64,000 nt of DNA, from positions 310,001-374,000 of the forward strand of contig JAVSMP010000001.1 in assembly GCA_032027145.1 (NCBI GenBank), given 5' to 3'. Shown one piece after another: positions 34,000-42,185 of this stretch; within the stretch, counting starts at the first letter, position 1; each line of letters opens with the position of its first letter. The notes beneath the pieces were generated by a model that ran no database searches, was not told where the DNA came from, and saw only the letters and a program-made list of their open reading frames with translations. The stretch is from Ignavibacterium sp. GTDB lineage: Bacteria > Bacteroidota > Ignavibacteria > Ignavibacteriales > Ignavibacteriaceae. The translations under genes and the position numbers were made by a program.

Positions 34000-35030
34000 T
34001 TTATAAACATTGCATCGCCATAGCTTAAAAAGCGATACTTATCTTTAAGTGCCTTTTTGTAAGCTTTCATAACATGATCAGTCTCACCTAATGCACTAAC
34101 CAGCATTAAGAGAGTTGATTCTGGTGCATGAAAATTAGTAATCAATTTTTGTGTTACCTTAAACATATACGGCGGATAGATAAATTTATCAGTCCATCCC
34201 TTTCCAGGCTTCACAAATCCATCAGCAGTAGTACTTGTTTCTAAAACACGGCAGGTACTTGTTCCCACAACTATTATATTATGTTTTGCCTGCATAGCTT
34301 TATTGATAACATCTGCCGAGTGCGGAGAAATTTCATAATACTCTGAATCCATTTTATGCTTTGTAAGGTCTTCAACTTCAACTGATCTGAATGTACCAAG
34401 ACCAATATGAAGAATAACCGGTACAATATGAATTCCCTTCTTGCTGATTTTCTCCAGAAGTTTAGTAGTAAAATGCAGTCCAGCAGTTGGTGCGGCAACA
34501 GCTCCATCAACTTTTGCATAAACGGTTTGATAAGTCTCTTTATCTTTTGGCTCTGGTTCTCTCTTAATGTAAGGCGGAAGAGGAGTAAGTCCAATTTTTT
34601 CAACCGCCTGAAATACATTGCCTGGTTGATTAAACCTTACTGTTCTTCCTCTGGAAGTTGTATTATCAATTACCTCACACCAAAGATTGTTATCAAAGTA
34701 AATCTTATTGCCAATTCTAACTTTACGCGCAGGATCAACGATAACATCCCAGATACAATCTTCTTTGTTCAACTCTCTTAAAAGAAATACTTCTATCTTA
34801 GCCTGTGTCTTTTCTTTTTTCCCATATAATCTTGCCTGAAACACTCTTGTTTCATTAACAACAAGTACATCACCCTTTTCCATATAATCAACAATATCCG
34901 AAAACTTTTTATCTTCCATTTCACCAGTTTCTTTATCAAGCACGAGCAGCCTCGATTTATCTCTTGGTGAAACGGGATATTTTGCAATTGCTGGTTTGGG
35001 CAAATTGTACTTGAAATCTGATAGTTTCAT
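33996..35030 (-). CDS. queA: S-adenosylmethionine:tRNA ribosyltransferase-isomerase
   Basis: Transfers and isomerises the ribosyl moiety of SAM onto preQ1-modified tRNA, making epoxyqueuosine. The start MKLSDFKYNLP, the motif PRDKSRLLVLD, HFTTKLLEKI, VGTSTCRVLE and the C-terminal NFHAPESTLLMLVSAL are all typical, and 344 aa is the usual length. The window also holds queC and queF about 17 kb away, so the later and earlier steps of queuosine synthesis are both encoded, although not clustered. It is coupled to ispD, an unrelated pathway. Confidence 0.97.
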   Translation of the reverse strand: MKLSDFKYNLPKPAIAKYPVSPRDKSRLLVLDKETGEMEDKKFSDIVDYMEKGDVLVVNETRVFQARLYGKKEKTQAKIEVFLLRELNKEDCIWDVIVDPARKVRIGNKIYFDNNLWCEVIDNTTSRGRTVRFNQPGNVFQAVEKIGLTPLPPYIKREPEPKDKETYQTVYAKVDGAVAAPTAGLHFTTKLLEKISKKGIHIVPVILHIGLGTFRSVEVEDLTKHKMDSEYYEISPHSADVINKAMQAKHNIIVVGTSTCRVLETSTTADGFVKPGKGWTDKFIYPPYMFKVTQKLITNFHAPESTLLMLVSALGETDHVMKAYKKALKDKYRFLSYGDAMFIK

Positions 35031-35148
35031 TAATTTAACCTTTAACTTATTATTTTAATTTTCACTTAATCATTATGAGCGACTGAAAAGTCTATCTGAA
35101 CAACAGATTCCTCTTCACATCGCTCAACAAAATGATCTATGAAATTAT

Positions 35149-37980
35149 TTATTTCTTTTTAGATACTTTTTTCTTTGCAACAACTTTCTTTTTAGGTGCA
35201 GTTTTTTTAGTTGATTTTTTTGCGGCTGATTTTTTTACAGCTTTAGCCGGTTTACCTTTCTTAGCTTCTTTAATAACTGCTTGTGCAGCGGCTAATCTGG
35301 CAATCGGTACTCTGTAAGGCGAACAGCTTACATAATTCAATCCTATTTTATGGCAGAACTCAACTGATCTTGCTTCGCCTCCGTGTTCACCGCAAATTCC
35401 AATTTTAAGATCTGGTCTGGTACTTCTTCCGCCTTCAACAGCAATTTCCATCAATTTACCAATTGCTACCTGATCAATTGACTGAAAAGGATCTTCGGAT
35501 AGAATTTTCTTATCGAGATAATCAGGTAAAAATCCGCCTATATCATCACGTGAAAATCCAAAACCCATCTGTGTTAAATCATTTGTACCAAAAGAGAAGA
35601 ACTGTGCTGTTTCTGCAATCTTATCAGCAGTTAATGCTGCACGGGGAATCTCAATCATAGTACCGGTTAAGTGATTAATTTTCTTTAATCCGAATTTTTC
35701 ACATACTTCTGAATGAACTCTTACAACAATTTCACTCTGATGATTAATTTCATTAACGTCACAAGTAACTGGAATCATTATTTCCGGAAAAGGTTTCTTT
35801 CCTTCTTTTAATAATTCAGCCGATGCTTCAAAGATAGCGCGCACCTGCATCTCTGTAATTTCAGGATAAGTAATTCCTAATCTTACTCCGCGATGCCCCA
35901 TCATCGGATTACTTTCGTGTAACGAATCAGCTCTTTGGTTTAATTCTTCTAAAGTGATTCCTAAGCTTGCAGCAAGTTTTTCTTTTTCATCACGTCTGTG
36001 CGGAACAAATTCATGTAATGGTGGATCAAGCGTTCTGAATGTAACCGCAAATCCATCCATTGCTTCCAATGTTTCTTTAACATCCTTTTTAACAAACGGA
36101 AAAAGCTCATTCAGAGCGTTTATTCTTTCCTGTTGAGTATTTGAATGAATCATCTTACGAAGATTAAACAATGGTTCTTCAGAATTTTTACCATAGAACA
36201 TGTGCTCTGTTCTGAAAAGACCGATACCTTCTGCACCAAAAGCTCTTGCTCTTAAAGCATCTTCTGGTGTCTCTGCATTTGTTCTGACTTTTAATTTTCT
36301 TACAGAATCACACAATTTCATAAATGCCTGAAAGTCTGGATTTTCTTCTGCAGATTTTTTCATTGGTAACTCACCCGAATAAACAGTACCTTTAGTTCCG
36401 TTCAAGGTAAGCCAATCACCTTCTTTAACTGTAATTCCATTAACCTGAAAAGAACGCTCTTCATAATTGATTTTAATTCCACCGGCACCAACGATACAGC
36501 ATTTGCCCCATCCACGTGCAACTAAAGCAGCATGTGAAGTCATTCCACCGCGTGCAGTTAAAATAGCTTGAGCAGCTCTCATTCCTTCTATGTCTTCAGG
36601 GTTAGTTTCATCTCTAACGAGAATAACTTTCTTCCCATCTCTTGCCCAGGCAACGGCATCATTTGCTGAGAACACAACTTGTCCTGCAGCACCACCGGGC
36701 CCTGCTGGTAATCCTTTAGTAATTGGTTTTGTATTCAATTCAACTGAAGGATCAATAATCGGATGTAACAATTCATCCAACTGAGAAGGTTGAACCCTCA
36801 TTATAGCTTCTTCTTTGGTGATAAGTTTTTCTCTATACATATCAAGAGCCATTTTTACTGCAGCCGGTCCGTTTCTCTTTCCAACACGACATTGCAGCAT
36901 ATAAAGTTTATCTTCCTGTATTGTAAATTCAATATCAAGCATATCACGATAATGCTTCTCTAATTTCTTTTGCATACCGTGAAGCTGTTTGTAAGTATCG
37001 GGCATTCCGGTTTCAAGTGATTGTAAATGGGCTGTATGTTCACTCTTTCCAACTTCATTTATTGGATTTGGAGTTCTGATACCAGCTACAACATCTTCAC
37101 CTTGAGCATTTGTTAGCCACTCGCCATAAAAATAATTTTCACCAGTTGCAGGATTACGCGTAAAAGCAACACCGGTAGCAGATGTTTCGCCCATATTACC
37201 AAAAACCATTGATTGAACATTTACTGCTGTACCCCAATCATCCGGGATTCCTTCAATTCTTCTGTAAGATATTGCACGTTTACCCATCCAGCTTTGAAAT
37301 ACTGCAGAGATAGCTCCCCAGATTTGATCCATAGGATCTTCGGGGAATGGTCTGCCAAGAACTTCCTGAACTTTTGCTTTATAGATTTCTATCAATTCTT
37401 TTAAATCATCAGCAGTAAGATCTGTATCTGCAAGAACACCGCGGTCTTCTTTCATTTTGTGCAGTTCTTTTTCTAACTGTTGTCTTACTCCTTTACCTTC
37501 TTCAGTTTCGATACCGGCAGCTTTTTCCATAACAACATCAGAATACATTTGTATTAATCTGCGGTGTGAATCATAAACAAATCTTGGATTACCTGTTTTC
37601 TTTATCAACGCTTCCCGTGTTTGATTGTTCAGTCCGACATTAAGAATTGTTTCCATCATTCCCGGCATTGAAGCGCGTGCACCGGAGCGCACAGACAGCA
37701 AAAGTGGATTTTCAAGATCGCCAAATTTAGCACCCATTAGTTTTTCAACTTTAACAAGAGCTTCTTTAACTTGTTTATCCAATTCCTTTGGATATTTTTT
37801 ATTGTTTTTATAATAAGCAGTACATACTTCGGTAGTTATTGTAAATCCTGCCGGAACAGGAAGACCGATATTAACCATCTCAGCAAGGTTTGCACCTTTA
37901 CCACCTAACAAAGCTTTCATTTCAGCTTTACCTTCTGCTTTTTTACCTCCGAAGAAGTAAACATATTTTTTTTGAGCCAT
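35149..37980 (-). CDS. ppdK: Pyruvate, phosphate dikinase with a lysine-rich C-terminal tail
   Basis: Interconverts pyruvate + ATP + phosphate and PEP + AMP + pyrophosphate. ATG at 37980 is preceded by GGAGGAAAGGAT; a longer frame from 38022 overlaps lpxK and is not needed. The N-terminal ATP-grasp domain (FGGKKAEGKAEMKALLGGKG), the swivelling domain with the phospho-His in GGMTSHAALVARGWGK, and the C-terminal PEP/pyruvate barrel with the catalytic Cys in NYVSCSPYRVPIA are complete. At 943 aa it exceeds the usual ~875. The surplus is a C-terminal tail of ~40 residues, almost only Lys, Ala, Ser, Thr and Pro (KKSAAKKSTKKTAPKKK), resembling histone H1-like tails. Its role is unknown. Confidence 0.97.
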   Translation of the reverse strand: MAQKKYVYFFGGKKAEGKAEMKALLGGKGANLAEMVNIGLPVPAGFTITTEVCTAYYKNNKKYPKELDKQVKEALVKVEKLMGAKFGDLENPLLLSVRSGARASMPGMMETILNVGLNNQTREALIKKTGNPRFVYDSHRRLIQMYSDVVMEKAAGIETEEGKGVRQQLEKELHKMKEDRGVLADTDLTADDLKELIEIYKAKVQEVLGRPFPEDPMDQIWGAISAVFQSWMGKRAISYRRIEGIPDDWGTAVNVQSMVFGNMGETSATGVAFTRNPATGENYFYGEWLTNAQGEDVVAGIRTPNPINEVGKSEHTAHLQSLETGMPDTYKQLHGMQKKLEKHYRDMLDIEFTIQEDKLYMLQCRVGKRNGPAAVKMALDMYREKLITKEEAIMRVQPSQLDELLHPIIDPSVELNTKPITKGLPAGPGGAAGQVVFSANDAVAWARDGKKVILVRDETNPEDIEGMRAAQAILTARGGMTSHAALVARGWGKCCIVGAGGIKINYEERSFQVNGITVKEGDWLTLNGTKGTVYSGELPMKKSAEENPDFQAFMKLCDSVRKLKVRTNAETPEDALRARAFGAEGIGLFRTEHMFYGKNSEEPLFNLRKMIHSNTQQERINALNELFPFVKKDVKETLEAMDGFAVTFRTLDPPLHEFVPHRRDEKEKLAASLGITLEELNQRADSLHESNPMMGHRGVRLGITYPEITEMQVRAIFEASAELLKEGKKPFPEIMIPVTCDVNEINHQSEIVVRVHSEVCEKFGLKKINHLTGTMIEIPRAALTADKIAETAQFFSFGTNDLTQMGFGFSRDDIGGFLPDYLDKKILSEDPFQSIDQVAIGKLMEIAVEGGRSTRPDLKIGICGEHGGEARSVEFCHKIGLNYVSCSPYRVPIARLAAAQAVIKEAKKGKPAKAVKKSAAKKSTKKTAPKKKVVAKKKVSKKK

Positions 37981-38011
37981 ATTATCCTTTCCTCCGTTAT
38001 AAGTTTTCTTT

Positions 38012-39103
38012 TTACGAAGCATTGTTTATTTTATTAATTAAATAGTGTTTGAATGATTCTTCATCATCCACTCTTAAATTTATTTTCAAATAAAAAATTT
38101 CAACATCATCCAATTCCCGTTTAAATCTGGAAAGCTTTACTGCATCTTTTTCTGTTGTTACAACAGAGTGGGAATTAGTTGAATAAAATTGTTTCCTTAT
38201 TTTCTGAACTTCCTTAACAGTATAATTTTTATGATCGCTGAATATTAATCTGTTTTTTGTATTTACATGAACCTGTTCAAGTATATCAAGGAAGGATTGC
38301 GGATTTGCAATTCCGGAAACAACAAGACTATCTTGTCCTTTAAACTCTTCCAGAGAATACTCATCCTTTTTCATTACATCAACAAAGCTGATTGCTTTAT
38401 AAAATGCAGTAAAAAGTTTTTTGTCCTCAAAATATTTTTTAAGGCTCTGATTTAATTCTTCCTGATCAAAAAACTTTCTGTTAAGCACTATAGCATCTGC
38501 TCTTTTTAATGAATCAAAGCTCTCTCTCAGATCACCAAGAGGTAAAAGATTATGAGTAAGAGCTGACTTATGATTAAGAAAATTCTGATCAACAACAACA
38601 AGATCAACATCACGGAAAATCCATCTGTGCTGAAATGCATCATCAAGAATAATCGTATCCACGTTAGTTTCCTTAATTAATCTTCTTACTCCTTTAACCC
38701 TTTTTTCTGAAACAGCCGCAGGTACCCTGCATTCCATTACAGTCTGCAATATCTCATCTCCGCAAATTTCAACCGGAGTTAATATCTCCTTTCCATCGGA
38801 GACTAATTTATAACCTTTTGACTTTCTTCCGTATCCGCGGCTTACCACTCCAACTTTGTAACCGGAATCCTTTAACAATCCTGCTATGTATATAACAAGA
38901 GGAGTTTTACCGGATCCGCCTATTGTAATATTTCCGACAGATATAACTTTTGCATCAACTTTTACAGATTTAAAAACAGAATTATCAAAGAACAAATTTC
39001 TAATTTTTATCAGTCCGCTGTATAAAAATACAAACGGTGAAAGCAGTATTTTTAATAACTTTATCAAACTCTTAAAATTTTTCAGCTTCAAGCTGAAGTT
39101 CAT
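38012..39103 (-). CDS. lpxK: Tetraacyldisaccharide 4'-kinase
   Basis: Phosphorylates the lipid A precursor at the 4' position on the inner face of the inner membrane. The Walker A motif is in NITIGGSGKTPLVIYIA, and GVVSRGYGRKSKGYKLVSDG, CGDEILQ and LDDAFQHRWIFRDVDLVVVD follow, as in the family. A hydrophobic N-terminal segment (about 15-33) is the usual membrane anchor. The length of 363 aa is normal. The start overlaps the DUF374 gene by 32 bp, and lpxB lies just beyond, so this is a lipid A operon. Confidence 0.95.
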   Translation of the reverse strand: MNFSLKLKNFKSLIKLLKILLSPFVFLYSGLIKIRNLFFDNSVFKSVKVDAKVISVGNITIGGSGKTPLVIYIAGLLKDSGYKVGVVSRGYGRKSKGYKLVSDGKEILTPVEICGDEILQTVMECRVPAAVSEKRVKGVRRLIKETNVDTIILDDAFQHRWIFRDVDLVVVDQNFLNHKSALTHNLLPLGDLRESFDSLKRADAIVLNRKFFDQEELNQSLKKYFEDKKLFTAFYKAISFVDVMKKDEYSLEEFKGQDSLVVSGIANPQSFLDILEQVHVNTKNRLIFSDHKNYTVKEVQKIRKQFYSTNSHSVVTTEKDAVKLSRFKRELDDVEIFYLKINLRVDDEESFKHYLINKINNAS

Positions 39104-39728
39104 TTAATTTTTTTTCACACTCTTCAATAATTGTTGAAGTTTCATCGTAGCTTAATTTTTCATCAACATAAACTGGATCTGAGTACACTACATTTATTTT
39201 CGTAAATGGATTCGGAACCTGAAATTTATCCCAGCTATTTAACTTTCTTTTTGATTTGATTCCAACTCCCATCAACACAACCGGTACACCACTCTTTTTA
39301 GCAGTTATAACTGCTCCTGCTTTAAACTTATGAATCGGTCCTCTTGGACCATCTGGTGTAATAGCAATTGAATAACCATTTTTTGCATGATCCACCATAA
39401 TACCCAAAGCTACATCTCCACCTTTACTACTGCTGCCTCGTACAACTTTGTACTTCCAGTGTTTTAATTGCTTAGCCAGCAAATCACCATCTTTACTTTT
39501 ACTTGTTAGCGCAGCAAATCCATCATTTTTATGTAAGAACCAGGAAAGCAGCATTGTATCATGCCAAAACGCTAAAACATAATTCTGTTTTTGCTTTCTT
39601 AAACTATCTACACACTTCTTATTCTTATAGCTTACCTTTAATGTTTTGCACAATGCATCTAAACTATGTGTTAGAATCAGACTGCCTAAAAATCGCAGTG
39701 CATTTTGTTTAACTTGCTTTGTGTTCAT
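39072..39728 (-). CDS. DUF374 family lysophospholipid/lipid A acyltransferase-like protein
   Basis: Protein of 218 aa in the LPLAT superfamily. The acyltransferase His-Asp motif is in VLAFWHDTMLLSWF, followed by the DUF374 block ALTSKSKDGDLLAKQLKHW and the TPDGPRGPIHKFKAGAV motif. In other Gram-negatives such proteins neighbour lpx genes and are thought to add an acyl chain to lipid A or a related lipid. Here the gene overlaps both lpxB (20 bp) and lpxK (32 bp), which supports that role. Substrate is inferred from context. Confidence 0.9.
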   Translation of the reverse strand: MNTKQVKQNALRFLGSLILTHSLDALCKTLKVSYKNKKCVDSLRKQKQNYVLAFWHDTMLLSWFLHKNDGFAALTSKSKDGDLLAKQLKHWKYKVVRGSSSKGGDVALGIMVDHAKNGYSIAITPDGPRGPIHKFKAGAVITAKKSGVPVVLMGVGIKSKRKLNSWDKFQVPNPFTKINVVYSDPVYVDEKLSYDETSTIIEECEKKLNELQLEAEKF

Positions 39729-40860
39729 TGATCATCGAATAAATACTTTTTGCTGCATTTCTTGGAGCATTTTTTTCACCAAGAATTTCCTTAATTCTTC
39801 CCAATCTTGTTTTAATATTTTCGTATAAATCCTCATCTGACAAAATATTTTTAGCTTCGTCATATATCTTATCAGCATTTGCGTTACTCTGAATTAATTC
39901 CGGTACAACCTGTTCATCCAAAATTATGTTAGTCATACCGATATTACTGATCTTAACCAGGGTTTTACCAATTATATATGTAAGCCAGCTTGTTTTGTAA
40001 ACAATAACCATTGGCAGCTGCATCAATCCGGCTTCAAGTGTTGATGTACCGGATTTTATTATTCCGAATTTTGAATGCTTTAATAAATCATAAGTATGGT
40101 TTTTTATCACTTTAAAATTCTTCAGTCCAGTTAAATCATAAAAAATATTTTCATTAAGATTTTCTGCACAAGCCACTACAATCTGCATATCCAAATCATC
40201 AGAGATTTTTTCGGCTGCTTTTAAAGTTTCCGGAAAAATACTTTTTACTTCCTGTTTACGGCTTCCGGCTAAAATCAGTAAAATGTCCTTTGCAGGATCA
40301 AGATTAAATTTATTATAGAGCAGGTTTCTGGAAATAAAGTCATAATTATTAATCTCTTCAATCAATGGATGACCGACATATTCACACTGAACATTTTTTT
40401 CTTTAAAAAACTTTTCTTCAAAAGGAAATACAACCAGAACTTTGTCAAAATATTTTTTAATTTTTTTTACTCGTCCTTTACCCCATGCCCAAACCTGTGG
40501 AGTAATGTAATATGTGAGTTTAAGTTCAGGTAAAAGAGTTTTAATTTTTTTAGCGATACTAAGATTGAAGCCCGGGTAATCAATTAAGATAACGTAACTA
40601 ATTTTCCTTCTTTTAACTTCATCCAGCAATCTTGCCTGAATCTTTTTTATAAATGACAGATGTTTGATTACTTCAACAAAACCTAAAAACGCCATCTTAT
40701 CAATGTGATAGATCAGTTCCATTCCTTCAGCCTGCATTTTACTGCCGCCAATTCCAAATATTTTCAAAGAACTATCCAGTTTCTTTAACTCACGTATTAA
40801 CGATGCACCGTGAAGATCGCCTGATGCTTCTCCAGCAATAATTAAGACGTTGTTACTCAT
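39709..40860 (-). CDS. lpxB: Lipid-A-disaccharide synthase
   Basis: Joins UDP-diacylglucosamine and lipid X to give the lipid A disaccharide; GT19 family, 383 aa. Family motifs seen are IIAGEASGDLHGASLIREL at the N-terminus, MAFLGFVEVIKHL, the IDYPGFNLSIAKK block, ITPQVWAWGKGRVKKI, VGHPLIEE, LAGSRKQEV and SGTSTLEAGLMQLPMVIVYK. It overlaps the start of DUF374 by 20 bp and shares one base with the end of the upstream methyltransferase-like gene, indicating tight co-translation. Confidence 0.97.
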   Translation of the reverse strand: MSNNVLIIAGEASGDLHGASLIRELKKLDSSLKIFGIGGSKMQAEGMELIYHIDKMAFLGFVEVIKHLSFIKKIQARLLDEVKRRKISYVILIDYPGFNLSIAKKIKTLLPELKLTYYITPQVWAWGKGRVKKIKKYFDKVLVVFPFEEKFFKEKNVQCEYVGHPLIEEINNYDFISRNLLYNKFNLDPAKDILLILAGSRKQEVKSIFPETLKAAEKISDDLDMQIVVACAENLNENIFYDLTGLKNFKVIKNHTYDLLKHSKFGIIKSGTSTLEAGLMQLPMVIVYKTSWLTYIIGKTLVKISNIGMTNIILDEQVVPELIQSNANADKIYDEAKNILSDEDLYENIKTRLGRIKEILGEKNAPRNAAKSIYSMINEHKAS

Positions 40861-41459
40861 TACAATAAATTATTATAACTTAAATACGATTTAATAACAA
40901 TTAATAAAGCTGCTATTCCAAAAGCCTGCAGCGATCTTGTTTCAGATTTTAATCCTTTTGATAAAATAAACTCCGGTTGAGTTACTGAATTATTTTTATA
41001 AGGAGTAAACCTCCATCCAAATCTTGGAACATTTTTAAGATAATCCTGATAATCATCTTTAAACTTGGTTATTAAAAAATTTTCTTCTTCTTTAACAATC
41101 AGATAATATTGAAAATAAAAAAATACTGCGGCAATTATTTGTAAATACGGAAATAATGCCATAGACATAATTCCAATTCCAAGATAGATCAAAATATTAC
41201 CCACATAAAGTGGATTACGAACATGAGCAAACGGACCGCTGATAACAAGAAAAGTTCCGCCAACACCGGCACCGGTTGTTCTAGTTTCACTGCCTGCCCA
41301 GCTTACTCCCCAAAGTCTGATTGCCTCTCCAGACAAAGCAATCACAAATCCAACAATAAAGCTGACTATTGAAGCATCGGCATAAATCAGCATAAGAATT
41401 AAAAATGGAATGGGGGTGTAACTTCTGTACTTAAATATTTTTGCTGCTATATTACTCAT
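40860..41459 (-). CDS. Isoprenylcysteine carboxyl methyltransferase (ICMT)-like membrane protein
   Basis: A 199-aa membrane protein with about five hydrophobic segments. The core VISGPFAHVRNPLYVGNILIYLGIG is the conserved SAM-site region of the ICMT/PEMT superfamily, and the C-terminal EENFLITKFKDDYQDYLKNVPRFGWRF is its usual partner with the conserved Glu and Tyr. Bacterial members methylate diverse lipids or small molecules; the substrate here is not known. The position in the lipid A operon suggests an envelope lipid but does not prove it. Confidence 0.85.
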   Translation of the reverse strand: MSNIAAKIFKYRSYTPIPFLILMLIYADASIVSFIVGFVIALSGEAIRLWGVSWAGSETRTTGAGVGGTFLVISGPFAHVRNPLYVGNILIYLGIGIMSMALFPYLQIIAAVFFYFQYYLIVKEEENFLITKFKDDYQDYLKNVPRFGWRFTPYKNNSVTQPEFILSKGLKSETRSLQAFGIAALLIVIKSYLSYNNLL

Positions 41460-41462
41460 TTT

Positions 41463-42185
41463 TTATTCCGCTAAATAAGCTGACTTTCGTTTTAATTGAG
41501 CCTGATGTCTTTTTCTTAAATTTTTCTTATTCATTAACTCAACAAGTTTATTTTGAACATCATCGAAACTGTTGAACGGATAAAAGCTTATTCTCTCCAT
41601 TGAGCAAAACCGTGCAAGATCTTTTTTAGCAAAAATAAAATCGCAGTATTGTGCAGCTTCTTTATCGGAGTTTCCATCGCCGATATAAACAGTATAATCT
41701 TCATCACTGCTGTGATTTATTATATGATTTCTTTTACAGTTTGCGCTTGTAGGCGAATCTGCATCATAATGCGGATATCCGGCTGATAAGCGTCCATTTC
41801 TTTCAATCTTAAGATTGTTTGAATAATATTTTAATCCTTTTAATCTGTACTTTTCAAACATTTTATCTATATAAAAATCAAAACCATCACTTAACACAAT
41901 CATCTCAAGATCATTCTTATTACAAAATTCTGTAAACGTGATAAACGTTTTATCTATCTCCATTGTATTTACAAAATCAATAAGTTCATTCAGATCAACA
42001 GTACCGGCACTATCACACAACTCATCCCAACATTGTTTGGACGAAATTTTATCTTCCAACAGATTAGTTATGATCTCATCTACCTTTCGGGCATCTCCAA
42101 ATTTATTAAAAATTGCCTCACCAATATCCTGCAGAGTAATGGTGCCGTCAAAATCGGCAAATATTTTTATCTCACGCTTCTTCAT
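41463..42185 (-). CDS. HAD-IB / MtnX-like phosphatase
   Basis: A 240-aa cytoplasmic hydrolase of the haloacid dehalogenase superfamily. Motif I is DFDGT in IFADFDGTITLQDIG, motif II is VLSDG in MIVLSDGFDFYI, and motif III is YIGDGNSDKEAA. The closest named type is MtnX (methionine salvage phosphatase), based on length and the DADSPTSANCKRN segment, but the rest of that pathway is not nearby. A phosphoserine phosphatase-like activity is the alternative. The C-terminus is basic (MNKKNLRKRHQAQLKRKS). Confidence 0.85.
   Translation of the reverse strand: MKKREIKIFADFDGTITLQDIGEAIFNKFGDARKVDEIITNLLEDKISSKQCWDELCDSAGTVDLNELIDFVNTMEIDKTFITFTEFCNKNDLEMIVLSDGFDFYIDKMFEKYRLKGLKYYSNNLKIERNGRLSAGYPHYDADSPTSANCKRNHIINHSSDEDYTVYIGDGNSDKEAAQYCDFIFAKKDLARFCSMERISFYPFNSFDDVQNKLVELMNKKNLRKRHQAQLKRKSAYLAE

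Noticed and set aside
37981-38022. Longer N-terminus for pyruvate phosphate dikinase
   Set aside because: The extension lies in the end of lpxK and has no ribosome-binding site; GGAGGAAAGGAT stands directly before the ATG at 37980.
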